DNA from: Oxytricha trifallax
Lineage: Eukaryota > Ciliophora > Spirotrichea > Sporadotrichida > Oxytrichidae
Direction: 5' to 3'
DNA: 64,000 nt
Assembly (NCBI GenBank): GCA_000711775.1
Contig: ARYC01001458.1
Location: 26,901 to 90,900, forward strand
The position numbers and the translations under genes were made by a program. Shown here piece after piece: positions 1 to 11,810 of the stretch (within the stretch, counting starts at the first letter, position 1; each line of letters opens with the position of its first letter). The notes below the pieces were generated by a model. The model was not told the origin of the DNA. It did not search any database and was given only the letters and a program-made list of their open reading frames with translations.

Positions 1-153
1 ATTCATAATATTCAATAATAACTCGTATCTTGCAGCATAGACAAGTAAGTATCTTTACTTGATTTAACCATACTAGTGTTGCAAAGATGAATATTGCTAA
101 AATACTTTTGTATTTGGAAATATTTAAATTAATTAAACAACATTCAAATTATT

Positions 154-1484
154 AATATAAGTAACCGCCATGTACTAAAGAAGCTTATAGATCAAAGTAC
201 TAAATGAATAAAAATAATAAGAATCTAATGTTTAACTGTTTACTGTTTATTTTTAAATCATTATAATTATTTTTATATAAAAAGTTTGATCCATTTATTA
301 ATTATATTAAACAAAGAAACAGATGAGCATAAATTCGTTTGCCTTTTTTATTAATATATACTAGTAAACATATAAACATATAAACATACGGTACGTTATT
401 TTTTTAAATGCTAAGTTGCTCTAAAACTCAATATCCAGCAATTTGGGCTACTTATAGTGAATTAAAAATCCCTTTACACGTAAGTTTATTTTTTCTCATC
501 TTAACAACATTTATAACTTTCAATAATGAGTGTCCTGATTGTGACGCATCAGATGCAGGTGCTTGTATCAAATGCCCAGAGGGAGATTTACTCAAATCTG
601 ATGATTCATATGGCGCCTTCCAGCTCATCAATACCAAAACGGTGATGGTTTAGACGACGAATTTATATATTAATGTCTCTCTTGCAATGATTCCGGTTAT
701 GACATAATAAATCATGGATGTTGTGTTAGCAATGATGAACATAGCAGCTTTATGCAAATTTATGTTAACGAATTCGTTGAAGAATTTCTCAATGGTCACA
801 TAGAAGACGATATATTCTGCTAATGTAAGTTTCTTGATACTTTTTAATTAACTTTTTAGGAAAAGATCAACCAGAGATTATAATTTTTTTCTAGTGATAC
901 TCATGCTGTCACATGCCACTTCTTAAAAATGTGTAATTGAGTTATTAATCAAAGATTAATATAATCATAAACCCCAAATCGAATACAAAGTTTAGTATAC
1001 ATTTTTGTTATAGTTAATTTATTCAAGTTATTCACTTTCCTAGTTACTGAATCTACTAAAGCATTTTACAAATACTGTATTGTTTTCACAGCAGATGACA
1101 TCAACTCATATATAAGCTACAGAAACAGTTCAGACTAATGACTTACAAACAAGATATTGTACTGACAGTCCATGACAAAGATAAGCCTCTTTTACCTGCC
1201 AACCTTATATAATCAGAGTCAATACTAAGCTTTTAAACGAATAACGCTCCGTATATTTATTTTTTTATATGTTTACTAGTATATTAATAAAAAAGGTAAA
1301 CAAATTTATTCTCATCTGTTTCTTTGTTTAATATAATTAATAAATGGATCAAACTTTTTAAATAAAAATAATTAGAATAATTTAAAAATAAACTGTAAAT
1401 AGTTAAACATCTGATTCTCATTATTTTTATTCGTTTAGTACTTTTATCTTTAAGCCTCTTTATTACATGGCGGTTACTTATATT
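154..1484. mobile_element. 1.33-kb element with ~260-bp terminal inverted repeats
   Basis: The left arm (about 154-415) and right arm (about 1223-1484) are inverted copies starting AATATAAGTAACCGCCATG and running inward with small gaps and substitutions. The inside is richer in G+C than the flanks and holds a broken cysteine-rich reading frame. No transposase is seen, so this looks like a non-autonomous transposon or an IES-type element carrying coding DNA. The family is not recognised. Confidence 0.7.
408..895 (+). pseudogene. broken cysteine-rich reading frame inside the 1.33-kb element
   Basis: Two pieces look like protein. The first follows a start at 408 and a possible 51-nt intron at 480-530 (GTAAGT...GAG), then gives CPDCDASDAGACIKCPEGD. 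The second lies in another frame from about 605 and includes QCLSCNDSGYD and HGCC, ending near 825. TAA and TAG must be read as Gln. The C-x2-C spacing resembles cysteine-rich extracellular repeats of ciliate surface proteins, but I cannot assign a family. The frame change near 605-632 is either a 1-2 base lesion or a missed junction. A possible intron, GTAAGT...TTTTTAG, follows at 832-866. It is probably a captured or decayed gene fragment. Confidence 0.4.
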
Positions 1485-3419
1485 GATTATATGAATTTTA
1501 TTAATTAATATAATTTTACCAATTCAATTCTATTTTAGCATTAATTTGCTATAATTTTCTATATATTGATCATGTATATATATTATATTTAAATATAAAC
1601 CTATAAAATTTTTTAATATTTAACTTATGAATTAATAATTAATTATTTTAATAATTAAATTTATTTACTATTTATTTATACATTTAATAAATCTTTTTCT
1701 TTTTTTGTTGTAGTTGTAATTTTTAAAATAAATATTACATAAGAGATTATAAATATTATATTTTTTACTATTATTACTAGCAGGATATCTTAAAAAATGT
1801 TTAATTATTATAATATATCCTTAAATGCAAGCATAATAATGATTTTATTTTAATATTTTATTATTTAAAATATAATATAAGATATTATTAAACATATTAA
1901 TTTGAAATAATAAAATTATATTATTTTTATATAAATAAATATTATTATATTCAAAAATTAGAAGTTTACAATTGAATAATTAATATATATATTATTTATA
2001 TTTTGTATAATTTTAATATATTAGAAATACTATGGCGCAATCATTTAGAAATTAATCATGTTTAATGTAAGTTATGATAAATTATAATTGTCACAATGTA
2101 TTATATCGAATTATATAAACTTTTTATTATTTGTTAATTATTTATTTTACAGTAAAAATATAATTTGTATACTTTTATAAATTAATTAAATATTTCTATT
2201 ATTATAACAAATTTTTATGATTAAATAAATTCTTAGAAAAATTGATTCATAATATTGTTTGATTTAAAAGATGCCTTATATTAATCAGTTTATGTTGATA
2301 ATATATATTTTATTGTAAATAATCAAATTATATTAAGATATAAATAATTTATAAAATTAAATATTAATTTTATATATAAAAAAGAGTGAAATAAATTAAA
2401 ATTAGTAAATGACATTATAATCTTATATTAATTTAAATTATTTATATTATAAAATAAAAATGGTATATATTTACATTGTAAATTTCTCTAACTATAATTC
2501 TCTAAAATTCAAAATTTCAATTTAACGAGATATCCTTGAGGGCATTCATAAATTCTATGAACTTTTAAAAATCAAATTTATTCCTAATTTTTATTAAATT
2601 ATTATGTCTAAGAATATTCTTAATAAAATTTTTATTTAAATAGTCACATTTTAAATTAATTCTAATTTATTTTCATCATTATTTAACGGGTATTTAACGG
2701 ATTGCTAAATGAGTTTTTTATATCTTTTGCCATAATTAAATAAAATTAAAATTTTATATTACTTAAATTGCTATATGATCATGCATTATATTAATTTCAC
2801 TTTAATATCTACCTCTATATTTTATTTTTACTGTATTTTTTATAAGAATTTATTCATTCTTAATGTTAATTTTAGGATTTATCAATCAAATGAACAATCA
2901 TGTTGATAATGGGAAGTTATAGTTAATATTTATTGAGTAAAAGTTAATTATATTACAAATATAATATTTAGAAAACTCTATCAAGAACTTTGAGATTTTA
3001 GTTTTAATCGAAATAACGATATTAATGTGTAATACTATAATAAAAACCATTATTTTATTTAATATTTTTATCAACCATTTATTATTTAAATTAAAGTTAT
3101 CAATTTCTAGAATTAAAATATTTTTTAATTAAATTATCATTAAGATTAATTTTAATTTACAATTTTAATATATTAAATTATATTTTAAGCTTCAACATAA
3201 ATTAAATTAATTATAATATTAGTATAAAATAAAATAATAATTAATATAAATAATAATTATAATATTTCATAAAATTTAATTGCATAATATTCATTTATAA
3301 TATTTTATATTTTTAATCACTTAAAATAAAAACATATTTTATATTTATTATACCTTATTAGAAGTAATTTAATGAGACATCAATTCCCATTTAGTGTTAA
3401 ATTTATTTTATTTATTAAA
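1485..3419. other. AT-rich germline DNA, no gene seen
   Basis: Long A/T runs with only short chance open frames. No repeat, RNA gene or coding-like segment was recognised. Confidence 0.5.
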
Positions 3420-3960
3420 TTCCGAGAACCAATAAACAGCATATATGGCCCCTTAGTATTTCGTTGTTCATTCTGCTGCTGAATGAACTGTCCATGGCCT
3501 GGTGCGCCTGAGATCTTTAGTCTATTTTAGAGTTAAATTATTTCTATTCTTCAAAGTATATCCCGCTTTATTGAATATATAAATTATGAGTAACTATATA
3601 AATATAAATTAATAAATTATATCTAAAACTAAATTTAAAAAGAACTAATAATATATTTCAATTAAATTAAGTATTTTATAATATTTAGAATATATGTATT
3701 AACAATATTAAATAAAAATTAAATAATGATTTGGTAGATGATTTGATACATGTATAATGTCGATTACGATTAACTTACTACATTAATGCTAGCAGAAAAT
3801 CGGAATATAAGCTATTTAATTAGGATTAACTAGAATTTATGAACTTTTCAATAAAGAAATTAATTACTAATGGTCCAAATAAATGGTTGAACTCAACCTC
3901 TAATGTGAGAAAAAGAATAAAGAAAGCAATAATTGTAATTTAACCAACATTTGATTAGTC
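3420..3960 (-). repeat. R1 repeat, partial copy a
   Basis: The minus strand at about 3440-3530 reads SGAPGHGQFIQQQ, matching copy c (GAPGLGMFNQQQ). The following bases (about 3525-3600, shared GAGTTAAATTATTTCTATT-like block, then TATATCC and TTTATTGAAT) and a block near 3880-3950 also match copies c and d. It is a decayed member of a dispersed family. Confidence 0.5.
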
Positions 3961-5290
3961 TTTTTTTTATTTTTGTCTTCATTTTAAGAGTCAAAACAGT
4001 CAATGTAAAAAGACACAAGATATTATGGTTTGATTAACTATTAATAGTGAATTATTAAGCTCATTTTTAATTAATTAAATATTAACAATTTTTAAAAAAT
4101 TAAATTAATTTTTTCATATATTAATTTAATTAATAAAAATATTTAAATAATTAATTTTTATAAACGCTATAGCCATATTCTATATAAAAGAAAGATGATC
4201 CAACTAATATTTTTCTTCAGAATAACATTAATAAATTTTACATTCTTTTTTATTACTCAAAATATTAATTTTATATATAAATATATAAAATTAATAATAT
4301 CAATATTAATTTTTTTATAAAAAAATTATATATTTAAATTATTCTTCAAACTTTAGTGATTAAAAAGAAATAATCAATAAAAAATATTACAAACACTGTT
4401 CAGGTAGTGAATGATGGGTAATACAATAATATTATGCTAAATATTTAATAATATTGTATACAAAAATATTCATGCATGTATTTTTATATTTAAAAACAAT
4501 TTAAAAATTTGAATCAAATTATACAAACAAATTAGCTAATTTGTTATTTATGAAACAGAAACATGATATATGGTTTAAATGAAATAATACGAAAGAAAAT
4601 AAAATATTAAAATTGAATATAGTAAGTATGCAATTAAGTGTATTCCCCAGAATCAAACTATTCTTGTTACTTTTTTATAGAGATTCAGATTTATTATTTT
4701 TAAATTAATTAGTAAAATGATAAATTTTAAAAGATTTTTTAATTTCTCAAAATTAAAGTTTTCCTTTTTATTTTTGCCAATTCATATTTTTAAGTTCTTA
4801 TTTAAAACAAAATGAAAAAGCTGTTGGAGAGAGTAGGACATATATAAAAATAAAAAAATATAAATATATTTGTTGATTAAATATTTATCATAGTTTTTTT
4901 ATATGTAATTATTTTTGAATAAAAAGCCATGACTCAAGATATCATTTTAGGAATTTTAGCTTTAAAATTTAATTCTTTAAATAAAGAATAACGAATTATA
5001 AATTTAGGGAAGTTAAAGTTTCAAGAACTGTAATATCAGTAAGAATAATTATTAGTGATATTGAACTCAAATTTTGAATTTATTTATTAGAAAAATTATT
5101 GCAATGTGTTTTGGGGTCATTACTATATCTTTCATGAAACGGTGAATGTTTGAAAATTATATGAGAAATGATATTATATTTTTTTGCTAATTGCCCTATT
5201 TGTGCTTGTTGATCTTTTAAATTACCTAAATATACAAAAATAAATAAGTAAAATATTATTGCAAGAGTACATTTGAATTTAAAAATAAAC
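3961..5290. other. AT-rich germline DNA, no gene seen
   Basis: No convincing coding segment or repeat. A few short frames are within chance expectation. Confidence 0.45.
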
Positions 5291-5294
5291 TTTA

Positions 5295-5463
5295 AAAATA
5301 TGAATTAAAAAATAAAAGTAAAACTAAACTTTTTTTGGAAAACTAGGCAAATGATCATTATCAGCAAAAAAAACAAAGATTTATCTCGACTATAACTATT
5401 CGTGGTTCAATCCTTTCTCATCGTAGAAGCAAATAATTCAATTTTAATTTTGGTAATTGAGTT
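5295..5463 (+). CDS. possible isolated coding segment
   Basis: With TAA/TAG as Gln a frame closed by TGA at 5461-5463 contains LFLENQANDHYQQKKQRF and IRGSILSHRRSKQF. The amino-acid mix is more protein-like than the flanks, and base composition rises in G+C. It could be a macronuclear-destined piece of a gene whose other pieces I cannot place, or chance. Confidence 0.22.
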
Positions 5464-5569
5464 TACTAAATAAATCATCTACAAATAAATTAGATATGTA
5501 TCTGTATGTAAATGGGAAATATATTGTTACGAATAGTACAGTCCTGATCATTTTAAAATTTAATTGAAC

Positions 5570-7130
5570 TAGCAGTTTAATTAATATTTAATATTTAATA
5601 TTTAAAATATAAAATTTTAATGTATTTTTAAATTAATACTTGACTGATTAATATTAATAATGCAAAAATTAATATTTTTTATTTAAACTAAATTATTATT
5701 TAAGAAAATTTTTAATTTAAGTTTAATTTTACATATTTATTCATTCATTTCAATTCTATATTAATTTTGTAACATTTGAAAATTTAATAAATAATTCTTA
5801 TTAATATCAATAATTGATAGGAAAATATATATATAATTAAATAATATAAATTTAAATTATTCAAATTATTTGTCATTCAATTCTTTGCTCTGAGTTACAC
5901 TTTAGGGTTGTATGTATCACAATCCTTTTTCTGAATTCTTATGAAAATATAGGTGAATATAAAAATGTTAACTGACTTATAGTTATTAAGGCCAACGATC
6001 AAATTATTAAATTTAACTTTAAATAAAAAAATATAATTAATTGAGTAAAAATATAATTTATAAATTAAATTTCTATTATATAATATATTAATAATTAACA
6101 TTTAAGTGAGATCTCCTTTTTTTATTAAATATTTTTTTTTACTTGAAAATTATTTAAAAAATTACTGACATAATTAAATTTTTTATATTATGAACTATTA
6201 TAATATAAATTATATATTTATGAATAAAACTTGATTTAATATAAATAACTTAAAATAAAAATATCTTATAAACTATTAATATGAATTAATAATGATAATT
6301 TAAAATTAATTTCTATAATTATAATTATGAAATATTAAAAAGTAAATTTAATAATATAATTAATTAAAATGTTCTTATTTTTAATTTATTGCGAATATCT
6401 TTGTAAGTATGTTTAACTTAGAATTAATTAATTTAATTTATTTCAATTTTAATTTTGTTTATTAACATATATTTATAAAAGTTACTTACTAATTTATTTG
6501 AAAAAGAAACATCACTCTCGTTGTTCGATAAATTATAAAAAAATACAATATATTTCTACTTTATTTGCACCTAAAATTAGGTTTCAACTACATAATATCA
6601 ATGAAAGATAAATTGCTGATTTTATTCAAAAAACTATAACATCTAATAAAAAAATGTTTTATTAGCCATTTTATTTTCGAATATTTGCCTATTTTTACTT
6701 AAGCTATGTAAAATCTAAATTTTTTTAGATAATAAAAACAATATGTTTAAAAAATAATTTTCAATAAAAAAAAATGCTTACTTAAATGTGTCAATTAAAA
6801 AGTAGAATGTTGAACCTTATACAAAGGAAATATAGGATAAAGAAGTTTTAAAAGCTTAATATTTTGGTGAAATTTTGTAATAAACGATTCATTACTTTTA
6901 TATGATATAGTTAATGAAAGAGTCGTAGTCCTATGTATATAGAAAATAAATTTGTAACATATTATCCTATTAAAATGTATGACCACAAAAAGCATTTTTA
7001 TTCTTAAAGAATCAATTAACAAGTTATTAAAAATTGTTATAAATTTCTGAATATAATATTCATTTAAATATAACACTCCATTAATAAATAGCTTAAATAA
7101 GATAATTTATCTAAATAAAATATAGTAAAA
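5570..7130. other. AT-rich germline DNA, no gene seen
   Basis: Two minus-strand frames with standard stops lie here but consist almost wholly of Ile, Asn, Lys, Leu, Tyr and Phe, the signature of random A/T sequence. Nothing else was recognised. Confidence 0.5.
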
Positions 7131-7135
7131 ATAAT

Positions 7136-7200
7136 ATGTATATCGAGAAGCCAGGACCTGAAGATTAAGATTTTTGCGGTTATCGCTTAAATTAATTATC
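7136..7200 (+). CDS. possible short first coding piece
   Basis: ATG at 7136 opens MYIEKPGPEDQDFCGYRLN in the ciliate code, a composition unlike the surrounding A/T. It may be a small coding piece next to the palindromic TBE derivative. No continuation was found. Confidence 0.25.
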
Positions 7201-7542
7201 AATATAATCAATAAATATAATACTTTAAGTATTATATATTTCTAAAAGTTAATTTATATTTTAATGTGCATCCACAACTCCAATTAGTTATTAATAAATT
7301 AGTTTTTTAAAAAAATAATGTAGCAATATAAATACATAATTATTAAATTAATTTCCAAATTAAATAAATATATCATATTTAAATCCCCAAGACCTTTTCA
7401 GTAGTTTGATTAAGTTTTTTATTGATAAAAATAGAACAATTAGCGCATACTTTATTAGGATTTTAAAAGGGTTTATGTAGGGGTTTAATATTTAAATATC
7501 AATAATTTAAGAGAGTATAAGCGAGATTTGGAGTAATTTATG

Positions 7543-8145
7543 AAAGTGAGTATTTAGATTTATAGTTTAAGTTAAGTTATGGGTGTGAAGATTATCGCGA
7601 TAAACTTAGCCCTATCCTAAATAACATGTCGTTAGCAAGGCTTCTCCTTAAATCTCCTGCAACTGTGAAATTTCACTGTCTATTAGCGCTTAATTTGAAG
7701 AGATAATATAAATTTAATCCTAATAGACCCATAAATTCTTTCAACATTATATCAATTATTTTATTGATGCTAAGTCTCTAAAATACTAGCCTCAATTTTC
7801 TCCGACTAAGAGAGCTGTGAATATATGTCAATAAAGTGAAAAGAATTTAGAGAATGATTAACTTTACAATTCATTTTATATGACTAATTTAAATTATATA
7901 ATCGATTAAATGCAGAGGACTAAAGAGCATAATAAAAAGTTTATAAACGCGAGTAAGGCTATACTCACTTTTAATAACTTTATATTTCGGTCTTTGTACA
8001 AGAAGTACAGCAACATTGAAGTTTATAAATAAAAGGTTAAGATATAAACACTTTCTATTCTTGGAAAAATATGTGAAGATAGTGGCTTTGTGACGGCTTT
8101 GAGACTTATGTCATTCATCCTAGTTTATGTAAATAATATTTTATA
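7543..8145 (+). pseudogene. decayed TBE transposase fragment, left arm
   Basis: Alignment by eye to the intact transposase covers its N-terminal part through the region after the first catalytic Asp. The His-Ala-Asp stretch is destroyed (AACGCGAGTAAGG in place of the HADEA codons), and stops and frameshifts are scattered. Later bases still resemble the intact YKRYSNIEVY and SEDSGLETYVIHP stretches. Confidence 0.7.
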
Positions 8146-8164
8146 TCTTGCAGTTATACCTTTT

Positions 8165-8660
8165 ATTTATAAACTTCTATGTTGCTGCACTTCTTGTACA
8201 AAGACCGAAATATAAAGCTATTAAAAGTGAGTATAGCCTTACTAGCGTTTATAAACTTTTTATTATGCTCTTTAGTCCTCTGCATTTAATCGATTATATA
8301 ATTTAAATTAGTCATATAAAATGAATTGTAAAGTTAATCATTCTCTAAATTCTTTTCACTTTATTGACATATATTCACAGCTCTCTTAGTCGGAGAAAAT
8401 TGAGGCTAGTATTTTAGAGACTTAGCATCAATAAAATAATTGATATAATGTTGAAAGAATTTATGGGTCTATTAGGATTAAATTTATATTATCTCTTCAA
8501 ATTAAGCGCTAATAGACAGTGAAATTTCACAGTTGCAGGAGATTTAAGGAGAAGCCTTGCTAACGACATGTTATTTAGGATAGGGCTAAGTTTATCGCGA
8601 TAATCTTCACACCCATAACTTAACTTAAACTATAAATCTAAATACTCACTTTCATAAATT
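8165..8660 (-). pseudogene. decayed TBE transposase fragment, right arm
   Basis: Inverted copy of the left-arm fragment, sharing its private substitutions and differing at only a few positions (for example near 8170-8180 and 8240-8250). It lacks the last part present in the loop. Confidence 0.7.
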
Positions 8661-8822
8661 ACTCCAAATCTCGCTTATACTCTCTTAAATTATTGATATT
8701 TAAATATTAAACCCCTACATAAACCCTTTTAAAATCCTAATAAAGTATGCGCTAATTGTTCTATTTTTATCAATAAAAAACTTAATCAAACTACTGAGAG
8801 GGTTTTGGAGTTTTATTTAAAT

Positions 8823-10429
8823 TCTTAATAAATTAAGCTTATTAAAAATTACTCTAAATTATTTGTTATATTAATCAAAGGCTTAATAACATAATTATTA
8901 AAAAAAAATAATTTAAATACATAAAAATACCTTTATTATTATTTTATATGAAGAAATTTATTTTTAATCAAAAATAAAATTAAAATTAAAATTTAACAAA
9001 TTACGTGTTCTATTTTATATAATTAAAAATAATTCTTGAATATTTAGGTGTTAATTAATCTTACAAATAGGTATTTGATGAAATAAATTATTATAAATAA
9101 ACCCATTAGTCAATTAAGAAACTAACATCGAGAGATAAGTACAATTAAATTTGTTATATCTATTATCGGCTTAAATTAGTCATAGCTGAGATGAAATAAA
9201 ATTTTATAAATAACCTTATTGATTTATTTTATAGAGTCTATTCATCGAGCAAATAGTAATAATAATTAGCTAAAAAATATATATTTTAAGCCAATAATAG
9301 CTATAATTATAATTAATTTTACTTATCTCCCTATGTAAGTTTTTATTTGACTAAAAGGGTTTTAACAATGACCATTTAACTCAAAATAAATTAATATTTT
9401 TAAACATTATAATTTAGGTGCCATTCTCAATCTCACCTTATCTATCTAAAAAAATACTTATAAATAATTCAAATTAATTGTAGATATTTGTATTTAATAA
9501 ATTTTAAAAATTAATTTTATTTGCCATTAAAGTAAAAACTACTTGCAAATATATGTACCAATATCATTTAAATAAAAATAATGTTCTTTTTAATCAAATA
9601 TATTCTAATTTTTTTTCATCATTATCGATTAGGACAAATACTTAATGATATTTATTTATCTTTTAAGCTAAACGACTTTATAAAACTAAAAATAAACTTG
9701 CTTATCCTGTTTGTAGATTTAAAAATCAACAATTCTAGTAAATGTAATTTAAAATTATTTAAAAATATAAATACATCAGCTTTAAGGCTATATTTTCAAA
9801 AATTTAAGATTATTTCTTAATTTTTTATTGTAAATCCTAAATTGCTATTGATTAAAATATTATTTACTATATTATTTAATTTATCTTCGATTAATATTTT
9901 CTTCTTACATGTTCTAGTCACTTTTTAGTAAAAAAAGCCAAAACGATATTTTTGAAAAATTATCTGATATAACTCCAAAATTATTATATTGTAATATATC
10001 TTTATAAATAATTTATAGAATTTTATTTTTATTGATATAACAAAATCAATTGTAATTTAAATTAAAAAAAAATTATTCGATCAACAATAAATTATTTAAT
10101 CAATATTAGTAGTATTTAAGATTCTAAGGTAAAATTAACTGAAAACCTAATTTACAGTTAAGATAATTGAGTTTTCATGTTATTGGAATTTTCTTCAAAT
10201 TTCTAAAATGAATAATACTATTTTGTACAATTATAATTAAGATATGTTTTAAATTATTTTCTATTATTAATAGTTAAAACTTTAAAAAATATCAATTTAA
10301 TTATTATTTATAATAAGATAATTATATAATTACCATAATAATTATAATTTATAATTTTTAGCATAAATTATCATAAAATTATATTCATTTCTAATAATTT
10401 AATAAAACTAAATAAATATATATTTTTCT
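8823..10429. other. AT-rich germline DNA, no gene seen
   Basis: One plus-strand frame at 9581-9820 is dominated by Leu, Ile, Asn, Lys and Phe and is most likely chance. Nothing else recognised. Confidence 0.5.
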
Positions 10430-11810
10430 TACTAGACTCTTCTCTCCGCTCTTAGACTCTACGTCCACTCCTAATTGTTCTTATGGTTTTAGAGGATCAC
10501 ATTCATTACAAAAGTCTAAGTCGCTTAAGTAAAGCAAATTCTTAATTGCTGCTTCTATTTTCTCTTAATTTCTCAGCACATGGCAATAATGTTGTGACAA
10601 GATAACTGAAATAGTTATTCACTGCTCCTTCTCGAGTTCTATATCGCTTTTTGTCATAGATTCTAATTTATACTTTCATAACTTGGTGTCCAAACTGTTG
10701 CTAGCATTTGCAAAGTTTGATCTAAAATTCTAAATTTAGTTTTGCAGTTTAGGCTAGTACTTATTCTTGGCAAATAAAGAAATTTATGAAACATTCCAAC
10801 AATGAAGATTTGCCACTTTCTCTATGGTTTAATAGTCAACTATAGTTTTTAAAAATGCTTATAAGTATTTGAATAGTTGAGACTTCAAGTCCTTAGGAGG
10901 TCTTTCGAGTTATTTTTCTATTTGAAACTATGAGCTACAGAGAAGAGCAGATACGGACTTTAAGATTGATTATAAAGAGGCTGAAATAGTAATCCAAGAG
11001 AAAGTAGTGCATCTCAAAACCTTAAGATCCTCCATATGGCTTGTGAATATAAATAGATAATCGGTTAATTTATTGTAACATCACAATTATTAAAATTAAA
11101 CTTAGTTGTCGTTAGAACCTGAAAGTTCAAACCAATAATGTTAATAGCGCTATTTTATGGGTAAGTTTGCTCTTGGAGCTTAAAATATATTTTTATTTTC
11201 CTTCTCTCTTATAGAGTTTAAATAAATTTTAGTTTATCATGTTTTATATAATAAAAAAATATAAAAAAATAATAAGATTTTAAAACATATTTTATAATAT
11301 TTTAAAATAAAACAAATCATAATATTTTTTTAATTTAATTGTATTATTTTAATTAATTACACTTTAGTTTTAATAAAGTTAAATTTGAAATTAAATTGAG
11401 TATATAAAGTGTAAATTTAAAATATTAGTGCTTAGCCCTCTCCAATTGTACTTTTTCCTAATTTAATTTCTCCTAAGGATAAAGTTATTAAACTAGGATA
11501 TCCCTAAAATATTACCTAATCTAGCATGAATATATTTTTAATTATCAAATAGTTGACGGTATTAAGAACTAAAAAAGTGGGATAACAAGAATAAAATAGT
11601 CATGATTAGATAATTTCACGACGTTTGGTTAATCAACTAATATGCAAAAAAGAAGTATAAAATCAATTTTTAAAAACAAATGTATTTTCTTAGTATTTTA
11701 TTAGGAAATTTATGAACTATTTGTTCGAGCATGTGCGATATACTACTTTATTCCACAACAATTTTTACAAAGGAAAAATGTTTAGAAGAGAGATGGCTTT
11801 TAAAAGTCTT
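10430..11810 (-). repeat. R1 repeat, copy b
   Basis: The first 280 bases match copy d closely (shared GACTCTACGTCCA, TTGCTGCTTC, TTTTTGTCATAGATTCT, and a 20-base stretch ending CTGTTGCTAGCATTT). The distal part (11470-11810) matches copy c, including a block from TCAAATAG to the CGAGCAT and TTAG...AAAACTGTTTAG-like segments. On the minus strand the shared start still reads as protein-like pieces with frame breaks. Confidence 0.6.

Larger units (their letters stand above)
7377..8822. mobile_element. palindromic TBE derivative (two inverted transposase-side ends)
   Basis: Both outer ends are decayed TBE termini: left CCCCAAGACCTTTTCAG near 7385, right CTGAGAGGGTTTTGGAG near 8793. From each end the sequence follows the transposase side of the intact TBE (end repeat, then the first half of the transposase gene). 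The arms, about 7385-8040 and 8165-8815, are nearly identical to each other but clearly diverged from the intact TBE. The loop continues the left-arm transposase for about 120 bp. ATTTAAAT flanks it at 7377-7384 and 8815-8822. It is an inverted duplication of an old TBE, incapable of coding. Confidence 0.85.

Noticed and set aside
5895-7076. Minus-strand frames of 68 and 93 residues
   Set aside because: Ile/Asn/Tyr/Phe-rich chance frames.
9581-9820. 79-residue frame MFFLIKYILIFF...
   Set aside because: Composition is what A/T-rich noise produces; no codon bias or homology seen.
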